Part shown: positions 22,348 to 33,800 of the stretch, one piece after another
Numbering within the stretch: position 1 is the stretch's first letter
How the letters are laid out: each line of letters opens with the position of its first letter
Assembly (NCBI GenBank): GCA_000469685.2
Contig: LS997567.1
Coordinates: 3,400,663-3,464,662 of the forward strand
DNA: 64,000 nt
Direction of reading: 5' to 3'
Origin: Haemonchus contortus
Lineage: Eukaryota > Nematoda > Chromadorea > Rhabditida > Trichostrongylidae
The notes under the pieces: generated by a model
Database searches by the model: none
The model's input: only the letters and a program-made list of their open reading frames with translations
Told to the model about the DNA's origin: nothing
Translations under genes and position numbers: made by a program

Positions 22348-25300
22348 ATGGGATCTGGTTTGTGCGGTTTATTGAAGGAGAGTGGAGATGAAGCAAAATC
22401 ACGTCAGATCGACTCCGAGCTGAAGAAAGACCACGTTTCGGAGAAAAAGAGAATGAAGATCTTACTTTTAGGTGAATTACCACAATGTAAAGTAGATGAA
22501 AAAATTCCAGTAATCTTTTCTGTTTCAGGCAGCGCTGATTCAGGAAAAAGTACGATTGTCAGACAGATGAGGTAGGCTCAGTTTCCGAACATCGCTGTTA
22601 CATTAATTTACAATTATCACAAGTGATCATTGAATATTTTGGTAAATCAAAGGTAATATTCATTTCTGAAATGAATCATTTATTCTGAAATGGCAGCAAG
22701 CGAACATCCATATTATTCAGAAACAAAATGAGGAGTTTCAACTTGATGCTTATGTTAACCGCTACTATTTTGGTGGAGTAGGCGATGCACAAGTCTCACA
22801 ATTCTGGGCAAAACTTCGTCCTCCGATCGGACTCGAACCCGGGTTTGCGCTCTCCAGACACCTTACTCTTTATCCCTTACGAACTATCATTTACTACAAA
22901 GCAAAGAAACTAGTCCGGGAAAACATGTGCCATTATGTGGAAAAGCACACCCAGCGCCTTCAGGCTCTTCAAGGGTTTCTATTTTGAGGGATTTGTCCAA
23001 GCGAATCCAGAATGTCGTATACGCTTAGAAAGCTTACAAAATCATTTATACAAAATGGAAATTGTACGAGAACTAGTATGAAGCCTATCATATTCATAGG
23101 TTAATCCATTCGGAAGGATTCAATGAGACGGAAGCGATCGACGCAATCTTTGTTATACGAAAAAATATCGTGGACGCTTTTCACGCTATCGCCGTTGGGG
23201 TCGAACAGACCAGTATTGAGATCCCAGAAAAAGAAAAGGTTACTTTTTTCACAGTATTGATAATTTTTTCCACTTAACTCCTTAACATAACATTATTTAG
23301 GTGGATTATAGAAATAATTTGCCCAGGGTGCTATGGTTAACATGCTCCTATATCACTTTACAGGGTCTCAACTCATCCATACTACTTGGAAGTTACTTTT
23401 TTAGACGGGAAGGGTTTCAAAAATTTAAAAGGAGTCTACCATAGCGCTTTTTTAGAATTCGCTGAAACGGTGTTGCTTGCAGTATTGAACCCTTCTCGAC
23501 CAAAACCTGTGGGGACCCACTTATGTCATTAGGTCGACTTATGAAACAGCGACGCAGATTCATCAATAATTACTTCCTCCTACTGAGAAGATGCAGTTAT
23601 TAAAGTAGGCTTAATGATTACAGTACCCTCAGGCCAAACTGTAATTAGTACGCAGATGTGTGACTCAAAATGATATTACAATCCTCTTCAGATAATTATT
23701 GAACAATTTTCCCAACACAGCAGCGAACTGGAGATTGTAGACGAGGATGACGAGTTACAATTGATGTTACACTTTTCGTGAGTCTCTTGATTATCCATTT
23801 CCCTTTAATTTTCAAACGCGATTTCGTCACAAAAATACAGCTTACTATGATTGCTGAAATACCCAGAAAGGAAGCGGCGCGGCAGCCGCGTTGCGCTATG
23901 CGAGAGCTTTAATCGATCAAGCGGCACGCAATCTGCAGGTGACCCCGGCTCCACATGCCACTAATCGTGGATGCCCATAAATGAACAAGAGTCTCTGCGA
24001 CGAGTTCCTATGTAAATATAGAAAACATCTGCCCATGTCTACAGTAGCTATTGCTAATTGTAAGTACAGTACTAGTTTCGACCGGCAAACTTCCTGCTCG
24101 CGAAAGAATAACTGCCACTGATGCGGAGCCAGTACAAGCACGTTTAGCGGTAGTCTCGGTCAGCTTAGGACGCCTAGACACCTAGCTAGTTGTCTCGCTA
24201 TCCATCATGTCTTGGAAATTAATTTGCTAGTTGTCTCGCGTAATGGCATGACATGCAGGGATAATGCTCATAATCCTTAGAACAAATTCTAGAATTTCTG
24301 AGCACTTCAAATTCTTGCAAAGCTTACTTACAAGTATACAGGGACATGTTGTATGATTAGGGAGAAGATGTTATTCGATGCATCTTGTTTGTAGCTTTTT
24401 CAGAACCCATTGAGACATTAAAATCTATTCTCCCAATCATTCAGAATGCTCGACAGCGTGAAAAACTTTCTTGAGCAACACTCGACATGGGCAACAATCC
24501 CTGATAACTATGCCTAGTAAGGGTCTTAACTATTTTTTCTACGTTTACTAGTAACTGAAAGTTACAGTCACTTGTTAAATGATAATCAATTCCTAATCGT
24601 TCTTAATGTTTAGCTTCTCCACATGTCTTCAACGGATCTTAACCAAAGATTATCTCCCAACAAGTCTGGATATCGTGCACATGCGTAAAGCGACTATAGG
24701 GGTTCATGAATTCGCATTTGATTTCAAAAAACATGTTATAAGGTAAGTTTTTCCAGTTTTTTTCGGTTTCAAAGAAGAAAACTGGCCGATATGCGAATTC
24801 AATGGTGCCCAGTTCCTTTCGGAGAAAGTGTATGGAAGATATGTATCTTGATTAGATATTCATTGAAGGGATGCGGCGGGAATGGAGCCGCTTAGAACGG
24901 CTTTGATGCAGTAGTCGAGTAATAGATAGGAATAGATCAGAATTCGACCATTGTTCGTCTTTAGGGAGTTGACATAATGATGCTTTCACCAATCCAAATG
25001 ACCCATACTGAAATTGTAATTAGTAATTCCAAAAATCGATTTCTATGGGGATAGAAAGCTGGGTGCAGAGAGCAAAAATTGAGGGCACAGTTCACAATAA
25101 TTCCGATGTACCTTCTTCAAGTACACCTTCATTTGGACGAGATTCCAGTTGTTGCGGTTGCGTAACAGCTGACTAAATTGAGCCGAAAAAGTCCGAAACT
25201 GTTTTTTATTGCTATCGTGGGTCACGTCTCGCTCTTTAAATTTCGAAATTGGTAGATAGCATAGCCTTGGCAACGCCGCTAAAACTCGTCCGCTATGGGT

Positions 25301-28300
25301 GTGGCATTCAGCCGATGCGATCTCTGAGCCCTTATAACGCCCCGTCTAGGCGTTTTACCGGTCTAAACGCGTCACATATTGTATGCAGGGACGCCACAGA
25401 TTTATCAGTGGGATATTTCTGACTATTTTCTTTCTATCGTGAACCGTGCCTCGATGTGAGTTGTGGAAGGAGGAGGCGGATGTGAGTGGATGAAATGCAG
25501 TCAAGCAATGACTTGTTCTAAGCCTAAGGGCTTTCTGAAGAGTGAAGCATGCCTTCGTACCTCTCGTATGTACTAGTACAAGGAGTAAGCGCGGATGATT
25601 TCCGGATTCGTGGAACCCGTCTTGTCGCTTACTTCGGTGGCTATCGAAAGCCGGGGGAGGGGGTTAAGCTTAGTAGAGAAGACTGGCAACTATGGATTAA
25701 CCGTAAGGTGAAGAGAAAATTGCATTTCTTAAGCAGTTTGAGCAGTTTGCACGGCTTGAGGGGCATCAGAAGAGGTGGTGAAGTTCTAAAGTTCAGGCTC
25801 ATTGACGTCGGTGGTCAGCGAACCGAAAGGCGGAAATGGATTCATTTCTTTGAAGATGTTACAGCAGTAATGTTTGTTTCATCATTAAGCAGTTATGATC
25901 AAACTATGGAAGAGGATATGGCTGTAGTTCAGGTGCGTTTTGATTTGGAAAGGTCTAAATTCCTTATTGTTAAACTAAAATATCGTAATATCCAACGCAT
26001 AGAAATCTATAGAAATCTAAAACAGGATTCTTGTGAAAGTTTTCAAAGTTGACATGAATTATCTTGTTATTCAAAAATGAATTTGCGCCGTTATTACTGC
26101 CCCGCCCACAATACAGCGATTAGTCAGTTGTCTCGTCACGCGTCTGGTCTTAGCTAGTTGACCCGCACCAGGCACACCATTCAATTACAAAGCCTACTAT
26201 ACTACAAAACTACGTATAGCAATCAGAATGTGACACTTATTTCGGATTTTGGGTACAGCGAAATTGGTGGACGGGACTTTATAAGGGAGACCCAGATTAG
26301 AAACAAACCGCTGTCATAACCTTCATGAATGCGACAGAAAAACGATTCGGTGCTCTCACACCGCCCCATGAGTGAGCCGTCCACCAGCAGCCTGCACGTT
26401 CAGACCAGGGAAATAGTCCAGATCCCAGTGAGGGAAACAGACCGGGTGAATCTATTTCCTTCATTCAGTATTCTAGGCTGTACCCACGACAATTCGCTGG
26501 GAACACAACAGGAAGAGAGTTATACGCAGTACCTGGGAGTGAATTGAGACGATTCGGTTGAGCAGCAACCTGTGGAAAGAGGCACTGAGCTCGCAAAACA
26601 TTAAAATGAAACCTTAGAAATAAAAAATAAAAATAAAATGCCAAATTGACTACTCTTTCTTAAAATGAATTCTGCTTCATTAAAAGCCTCAAGGGTCTGT
26701 CATACCAAGAGGGTCGGTCGTGCCGATAACCTGAAGCAAAAATAACCGCCTAGGAATCAGTGGAAAGGATCTCATACCCCGTGACGCGGCGCGACCGCTC
26801 ACCTGTGTTCTGCCTTTTCGCACTGCAAAATTTTTAAACACATTGTTGCATCATAATGTGATTGTTTTCAAACTAGATTCACATAATACTTCGAGTATTT
26901 GATTGAAGGTAGTGCCAAGTGGAATTCAACCACGTCAAAGTGTCATACGAATAGCAACAGCTAGTCAGCGTGAACAAAAGGTGAATAGTTTCTGGGCTAT
27001 GATGACAGAACTGTATTAAGTTTTTTTGAACTACTACTGAACTTATAACGTCTGAAAATATTCATTTTTCACAGAATCGCCTAATGGACAGTATCGATTT
27101 ATTCCATGAGATTGTTAAGAACGAGTTTCTGAAATTGTGCTCCTTTATTCTATTTCTGAATAAAGTTGATCTATTCAAAGCAAAATTAGCCCATTCCAGG
27201 CTCGCTGATCACTTCAAAACTTATACAGGTATTTATTTCAAGTATATCAGCCGGAACTCAATTGAATTTAAGCTTTTTTTGACTGTAGACAGTTTATTTG
27301 TGAAGCGCCAATCAAAACCTTTGCCAGGATTACAATCTTTAACAATACCGGAACATTTATCTTAACCTCGCTTCTACTGGTAAGGAGATAACTGTAGTTT
27401 ACCCACTATCAGAGTAATACACTTGTAAGTTACGCGCACATTATGATAAGATGACACCTGGGTTATCAAATGCAAACGATCGATTCAGAAGTAGTTAGTT
27501 CATCCCGCTATCCACAACTATCACAGATTACCTCTCTTAAGTGTTAGTAGTTGAAGGCCAGCATTCTGATCAAACTTGGTCCCAACCAAGTCCAGATAAA
27601 GTCTGGGAAAAAAGCCACCGGAAGCCTTGGGATTGATGGCAACATTCAGTCAGCAAATAGATTAGTAGCGCTTGGAAAAATTAGAAGTGCACTTGGAAAA
27701 CTCTACCTATTTTAAGACTGCAGTAACTGTCAAAAACGCGGTTCTGCATGATATATTAACTTTGCTGTATTCCAGGAGACAATAGCTACGATTCTGCGGC
27801 CGATTATCTTCAGGGTTTCTTCACAAAGGTACGACTAGTCTTCGGAATAGTAAATTTACTTTTGTAATGGGAAAGCAGTTCATGGTAAAAAAATTCTTGA
27901 AAGCTCCTGAAATCCTAACCTGGGATAAACCTGTGTTCCCCAAATGTAGCACAATGGAAAAATGCAGACAACTTACGGTAGCCAGTTGTACGAGGTGGCA
28001 CACACATCTAGAAAGCTCGTCCAAAAATCTCTTTCATGCAATTGCCGTCGTCACATTCTTGTCCAACCCCCAACTCTACTACTTTTTCGGAGTCTTAAAT
28101 TTCTCTGAATACGCCGATATTCGCGTTTAGTTCGCAACTTTTGCACTGTAAGGAATCATCACTTCTATCATCCATCTCGAAACAAATACCGTAAAAGTAT
28201 CGTAAACTGTATCTTTACGTACTTCGAATATTCCAGCCTTTGACTTGTAAGGTGATTACCTTAGAGTATTTCACAAACTCCAATTTTTTCTCATCAAATA

Positions 28301-28578
28301 TCGAACATGAATATTCAGCACCCACGTAACTGACCTAGGAGAAGTGAAGGTTACGGCTAGCATGAGGGGATTTGGGTTCCTTTTATCTCCTACACCCCTG
28401 TGAGGGAGCCTTAACTTTTGTGATACTTACTGGTTATATTTAGGCTCGATTACCATCAAACAGTAAACTGTACGTGCATTATACAGAAGCGACTGATACT
28501 CAACAAATCGACTTTGTCTTCGCTGCAGCATGTGATATCGTTTTACAGCTAAATCTGACACGTGCTGGAATGCAGTAA
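22348..28578 (+). CDS. Heterotrimeric G-protein alpha subunit, 356 aa, 10 exons
   Basis: It binds and hydrolyses GTP to relay signals from seven-transmembrane receptors at the plasma membrane. Exons: 22348-22471, 22529-22571, 23100-23238, 23692-23777, 24445-24516, 24614-24742, 25797-25932, 27075-27228, 27776-27828, 28444-28578; all junctions are GT-AG and in phase. Motifs: MGSGLC N-terminus (Gly2 myristoylation, Cys6 possible palmitoylation), P-loop GSADSGKST from residue 42, switch I Arg179 and Thr182, switch II DVGGQR with catalytic Gln205, NKVD at 272-275 (usually NKKD) and TEAT at 326-329 (usually TCAT). The C-terminus ends NLTRAGMQ with Ala in place of the pertussis-toxin cysteine. Length and spacing match the family. 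Divergent C-terminus and G4/G5 motifs suggest one of the nematode-specific chemosensory GPA proteins rather than Gi, Go, Gq or Gs; the orthologue was not identified. Confidence 0.93.
22572..23099. other. G-alpha intron 2 with a tRNA-like B box
   Basis: At about 22826-22845 the minus strand reads GGGTTCGAGTCCGATCGGAG, a Pol III B-box-like stretch followed by GACGAAGTTTTGCC. A related string (GGGTTCGAGTTTCATCCGAG...GAAGTTTTGC) occurs on plus at 33830-33862, so this may be a second SINE-like family. It does not fold into a complete tRNA. Confidence 0.35.
25083..25451. repeat. Hairpin-family element in G-alpha intron 6
   Basis: Left end GGCACAGTTCACAATAA and right end CTATCGTGAACCGTGCC are inverted repeats of the family seen at 17264 and 54726. 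The interior is non-coding. Confidence 0.55.
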
Positions 28579-28626
28579 TGATGGTATTTAAATGTAAAGT
28601 TATTGTTATCCAGTATTATGATGCGC

Positions 28627-28632
28627 AATAAA
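28627..28632 (+). terminator. AATAAA poly(A) signal of the G-alpha gene
   Basis: AATAAA lies 48 bases after the stop codon, the usual nematode spacing for a short 3' UTR. Confidence 0.65.
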
Positions 28633-28825
28633 CGTTCCCAAAACATGAATTCATCTTTTCTGTTTCTTTTTGTTTCGAATTTGTAAACATCAGCTTATTC
28701 AGGAAATCACTTCGGGAATGTGTTATCATAACAGAAATAAGTCCAAAATAATAAAAAAACAAGGCCAATTTTATGGTTTCAAGTCAATTTCAAGTCGTCT
28801 GCCTTACTATTGCCAGGGGTGAGGT

Positions 28826-29054
28826 GCAGTAGGAACGAAAATGTCGCGTCGCGGCGGAAGTGACGTCGTGCGCGAAATAATGTAGCAGAGTGCAGCAGCA
28901 GGTAAGAAATACAGCAACAAAAGAACTAATAGTAGAATCATGCCATAGTAACAATCGTATAGCGATTCAGTTGTATGAAGAACTGTTGTAATGAGGTACA
29001 TGGTCCGCGACAGCCGCGTGCGGCGAATCGACTACACAAGATCGTTCCTACTGC
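28826..29054. repeat. MITE with GCAGTAGGAACG ends, copy 2
   Basis: Left GCAGTAGGAACG and right CGTTCCTACTGC are complete. The interior is collinear with copy 1 but about 28 bases shorter. Confidence 0.75.
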
Positions 29055-30871
29055 CCGTCTCCATATTGCCACCGTTTTCCTATGTATGCAATTTTGGGGT
29101 GGTAGTGATCAAAGACAATCCAAATGGAATCCCTTTGCCCGAACTAAGAACCCTTCTGAAGCCGTGAAATCAACGGCTTCAGACTGAAAGAAGAAAAAAC
29201 GGTGTAAAGTGAGATAACTTGAGATACTTTTTTATAACGATTGAGTTTCTGTAACTAGGAAGGGTATTTAGAAGAAGGAAGTCAACGATTGTCTTCATAC
29301 AGATATGAATAAATTATGAATTGTTAGAATAAATGAATTATTGATTATGAATGAAAGATGGAGTGGAACGTTGCATTTCTGAGGTCCACTATTATTTAAT
29401 ATTACTATTTATTTAATCTAATTAGGGGTGAAGGGTTAAGAGGAAAGCGTGGGTGTGGACCTAAATTCTGTGGTCCCAGCAAATTGGTCCTACTGATTCA
29501 AGTCAGATTGAGCCAGAAAAAGCTCCAAGGAGCCTAAATGGAGGAAGTACAGCCTAAGTTCTCGTCTGAGCGCCGTGCGACCTAGGCATCTTTTTATATT
29601 GGCCCATGTACTAGTTATTTACTTTTACCGAGATGAGCTTGAACATATGTATAGGAGGGATGTGTATTCAAATGTGTATACCTATAGGTATGGATATGTA
29701 ACTGTAAGTATCTAAGATCGTGAGTCGTTTCTGATTAAACCGGAACAAAGAATGGCGTATTTGACGTGCGCGGCTCAATTACCGCACGGGATCTGGGTCA
29801 GTGAGTTATTAGGTGGTGGCCCAAACTCATTTCGTACCACCTACAGTCTCAGTGCACTTCATGATATGCTAAACGCTCTAAAATACTTCATACACTTACA
29901 ATATCATTATACTTTTATATACAACTTTTTATTATATTTTTATATATTACTTTTTATTATATTTTATTCAATTTCGTGCATATTGCAATTTTCTTGCATT
30001 CACGATGATTACTTTAATTTGTATTTGAACAAATAATCATGGCATTCACGAGATAATTGTTCCCTTCTCATGAAGGACGCGAAAAAAAGTAGAAAAAAGT
30101 TAATGATTTTTTTCATTCACTTCTGCTACGGTAGTTTTCACCCGAAAAAATCGATACGATACTTATAAAATTGTTAAACAATTATTAAATTGTTAACTGT
30201 TAAATCGATTCAACCAGGATGCCCAGATCAGGTACTGCCTAATTCCAAACACTTAGACCTATATTTGGAGAAGCGAAGCCACACACTCTATTCAGAAGCC
30301 TCAGATTACTGTTTTAATTATTTATCATGTATTATATTATATCATACACTTCGCAATACTTTACTTACGTACTTTACTTTCGGCTAGTTTATTAAAATAG
30401 AGCCGACGACACAAAAATATGAATTTCCCCTACGTAGGAAGGCCGCTAAAATCAATGCCAATATTTCCGAAGTCCGCAATGTTTGGGTGAAATTTGACAT
30501 TATAATAGTAAATACTAATATTATATAACAGTAAATACGGAATATTAGAACTTTCTTTCTTATTAGGTTAAAGCTGTTGCCGCACAGGCTGCCCGCTCGT
30601 CGGAGGCAATGCACCTCTGAACGAAATCCATTAGCCGCGTGCGGCAGATTCGCGCGATCACATACCTGACTTAATGTCATTCTCTCTGTTGAAAAAAAAG
30701 AAAGCAAAAAAATTGCTCCGCTTTTTCTGTTATGAATTGGAAATGAAACATTTTTATTTATTCGATAAGAAGTTACCCAATGCTCCACTAATTTGCGTCT
30801 CATCCATGTTACTCAACGTCTTTTCGCCTGTTTTCAATTATTCCAATCAATAGCTATACATTGAAGTAAAT
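29055..30871. other. AT-rich intergenic stretch
   Basis: No gene is seen. 29880-30190 is strongly AT-rich. About 30570-30660 has a CCGCGTGCGGCAGATTCGCGCGA string reminiscent of the MITE interior but no ends. Confidence 0.4.
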
Positions 30872-30878
30872 ATTTCAG
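30872..30878 (+). promoter_or_regulatory. Candidate spliced-leader acceptor before the SWIP-10-like start
   Basis: TATTTCAG ends 16 bases before the ATG at 30895, with no upstream exon needed. This is the usual layout of SL1 trans-splicing in nematodes. It is inferred from position only. Confidence 0.5.
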
Positions 30879-30894
30879 TTCCTGTCATGACACC

Positions 30895-33800
30895 ATGGTA
30901 ACTTTATTCATTCTGCTACCACTATTAGCTATTCATTCTTGCGCATATTACGACAAATATCGTAAGTTACTCATTCTCATTACTTCACAGTACTTATTCA
31001 TAAAACACCCATTTATCAGTTACAGTAAATGCAAAGATACTCTCAGAAGTTTTTGTCATGCCACTTAACTTACAAGTTTTTTTTTACAGTTGTTAGGGTA
31101 GTTCCAGTACAGGCGATGACTGGAAGGGTATAGAGGGATGAAAGCTGAGAATATTGATCGGTCCTTCCCCCCCCCCCCCCACCTCACGAATGCGCCACGT
31201 TCTCGTCCTTCCTTGAATAGTTTGACTGGCACAATATGGATTTGAACCAGAGGTTCGATGTCCGGAGGCAAGGATGAGACAGTAACAAGTTGTACCTCTA
31301 CTGGACTTACGTAGCTTCGGAACTCTCCACAAAGCCTTTAGGTTCTCTTCGCTATTATGTCCCCAACGAGTTCTTGTTACAGTACTTTCAGGAGAAATTG
31401 TACGTTCACTGGATGAGTGGGAACGAGCTCTGCTCCGCGATTTTGTCCGTGGAAAAGGACGTGGTAGCGTTTCGCGAATTCCGGTCGAGTTACTTAATGA
31501 GCCGCCGCCAGATTTAGATGCAGTGCATGATGATAACTTCTTCTCGGTGAGTCTTTTATAAAAATCTCTAGTTTACAAGTTACTATGACTAACGTTCTGT
31601 AGGTGGGCCTCGCTGAAAACCTAAATTATTGTCCCTCAAACACGTATGCTTCAAGAATTCAATCCTTTCCATGCTATGCAAACAATAAATCCCTGGGAGT
31701 AGTTCAAAGTGCATGAGCCTGTAGTGTGGTGCAGTAGGAACGAAATAGTCGCGTCGCGGTGAGAGAGGCGTCGCGCGCGAAGGAATGTAGCAAGATGCAG
31801 CAGTAGGTAAGAAATAAGAGAATAAATTATAAAGTTTTTGGCGTTAATCAATCCCGTCTGAGGGACGCGCCCCCGCACTCGACTTCCATTTAGAATCGTA
31901 GTGGCGTAATGAATGCGTATGTGGCCTATACAATGACTTGCGGTGGCCAGCCGATGTACAAGTCAGTGCTTTTATCCTCCCAGACAAGTCTGGTACCTCA
32001 CCGACTCTGGAGGGATGGAAGGCTTGGTTGGCCTAGGCGGGCATCGATCCGGGATTCGAACCCGTGACTGTGCGTGTGATATAGTGCGCCACTTGTCACT
32101 ACACCACCTCCGCCCAGGTAAGAAATACAAGAACAAAAGTACTGATAGTGGAATTATGCATTAAATAATGATTGCATGTCGGTTGAGCTGTATGAAGAAC
32201 GCTAGAGCTGTAATAACGGTGAATGGGAGGTCCGCGACAGCCGCGTGCGGCGAATCGATTACCCAAAATCATTCCTACTGCCCGTTTCCCCACGAGCCTA
32301 GCCTTCACAAGATCCCTTACTCGCTATTAGGAGTACAAAGTCAGTACACGTTCATCCCAACGAAATCAACTACGAGTATAACTATTAAATCTATTACCGT
32401 TACAGTTTATGGCACCGCCAGAATCAGCTCTTCGTGCAGGACCGATGATGAACGTTCCCCATGAGTCACTTAGGAGTATTTCAATTACGGCAAAACAGAC
32501 TAAAAAGCTGGTAGCCGATTTAAACTGACTTATGAGACCATTTCCTAGAAAGGGATTCTAGGACGTATTTCAGCGAAACTCGAAAGAAGATCGACCTATA
32601 CCCCCAGTTATAATGCCTGCTTCAAAAGTTAGACGTCGACCTGTAACTATGACGAACAGCACGATTCAAGTGAGAATTCAAAATGTTACAGTAACTAAGT
32701 TATTGATTGATTGTATAAAATTCCAGAAAAGAAACAGGACCGAATGGGAAGAGCCGACGCAGGAGACGTTCAGAGAGCTCTCTGGTCTACTTCAGGTGGG
32801 AAAAGATAATTCAAGAAAGTTTTCTTTGCTTTTCGAAATCGATTGAGAAAATGAGCCCTTTTTTTCTAAAACTGATACCTCATAGCCAGTTTAATCGATA
32901 TTTTATGATATTCACACCTACTTACTGCGTCGAACATCTGACTTTACCAGATAGTATTTGATGCAGACTATAGGTTCTTGTCCATGGTCACGGAGCATTT
33001 CAGAATGCACATTAACACTAAGCGGGAGGGCCTTTACGCTAGCTTCGTAGTGCCAACAGTGGCTGTGATTGGTGGGTTGCTTGATTGATTGACTGGTGAC
33101 CAATTATAGACCTCGCCTACGCTACCTCCACTTAACCTCCACAGCTTTCACCCTAGTATGGATATATTTACATCCAGCCATATCTAAGCTTTTCGATTTT
33201 TCTTGAGAAATGAACTCGCTGTAAATCACCGTCCAATCAGAAACGAATCCTCGCAATTGCTACTTTCCATTATCTTCGTAAACTTTTGTTTATTCGTTAT
33301 TAACGAAACTAATTCCTGAAGCAAAAATTCGGCTTCAGACCTTCATCGATCGCCGAAGACCCCTTCTACAACGTGTGGCTATCCCTTCGGCATCGACTAC
33401 ACCATCCTCACGTAGTACTAATCATGACGACAAAACTGGCGATACTAGTTCGGGCACAGTGGTAGTAAAGTATATCGATCGATTTCAATTTCCTGTATTG
33501 ACTGAGTTCTCATTATAGTCTGCAGTAGGACAATGGGAAGCGATGAATCCAGAAGACGAATCGGAAGACCAAGAAGAAATGCCGCAGACAAGTTCAAGTA
33601 AGCTTCAGATCGATTATTGATCCAATCCGAGTTGCGGATTCTTCTTTATTTGCAACTACTGAGTAAGGGTTTGTGAAGTCCACTAAATCAACTGAATAAA
33701 AGTTTCTGCAACGGTAAAATAAATTTGAAAAAATATATATAATAAAAATAAGAAAATATGTCTATAAAAAAATGTAATCGCCATATCAATCCCAAAAGAT

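Noticed and set aside
24403..24444. A stretch encoding [17 protein letters not shown], resembling the G-alpha helical domain
   Set aside because: It has a stop in the phase required and is not needed; exons 4 to 6 already give the canonical length.
25549..26052. A 167-aa plus frame containing the G-alpha switch II block
   Set aside because: It reads through intron sequence on both sides. Only 25797-25932 is exon. The acceptor at 25769 was also rejected because 25796 restores the exact family spacing between switch I and switch II.
31090..31129. An extra exon between the first two exons of the SWIP-10-like gene
   Set aside because: A fair acceptor is present, but exons 30895-30961 and 31392-31546 join in phase directly and no donor in it keeps the frame.
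12820..32063. tRNA-like GGTTCGAATCC strings suggesting tRNA genes
   Set aside because: They belong to the SINE heads; there is no matching acceptor stem or anticodon arm and each is followed by the SINE body.
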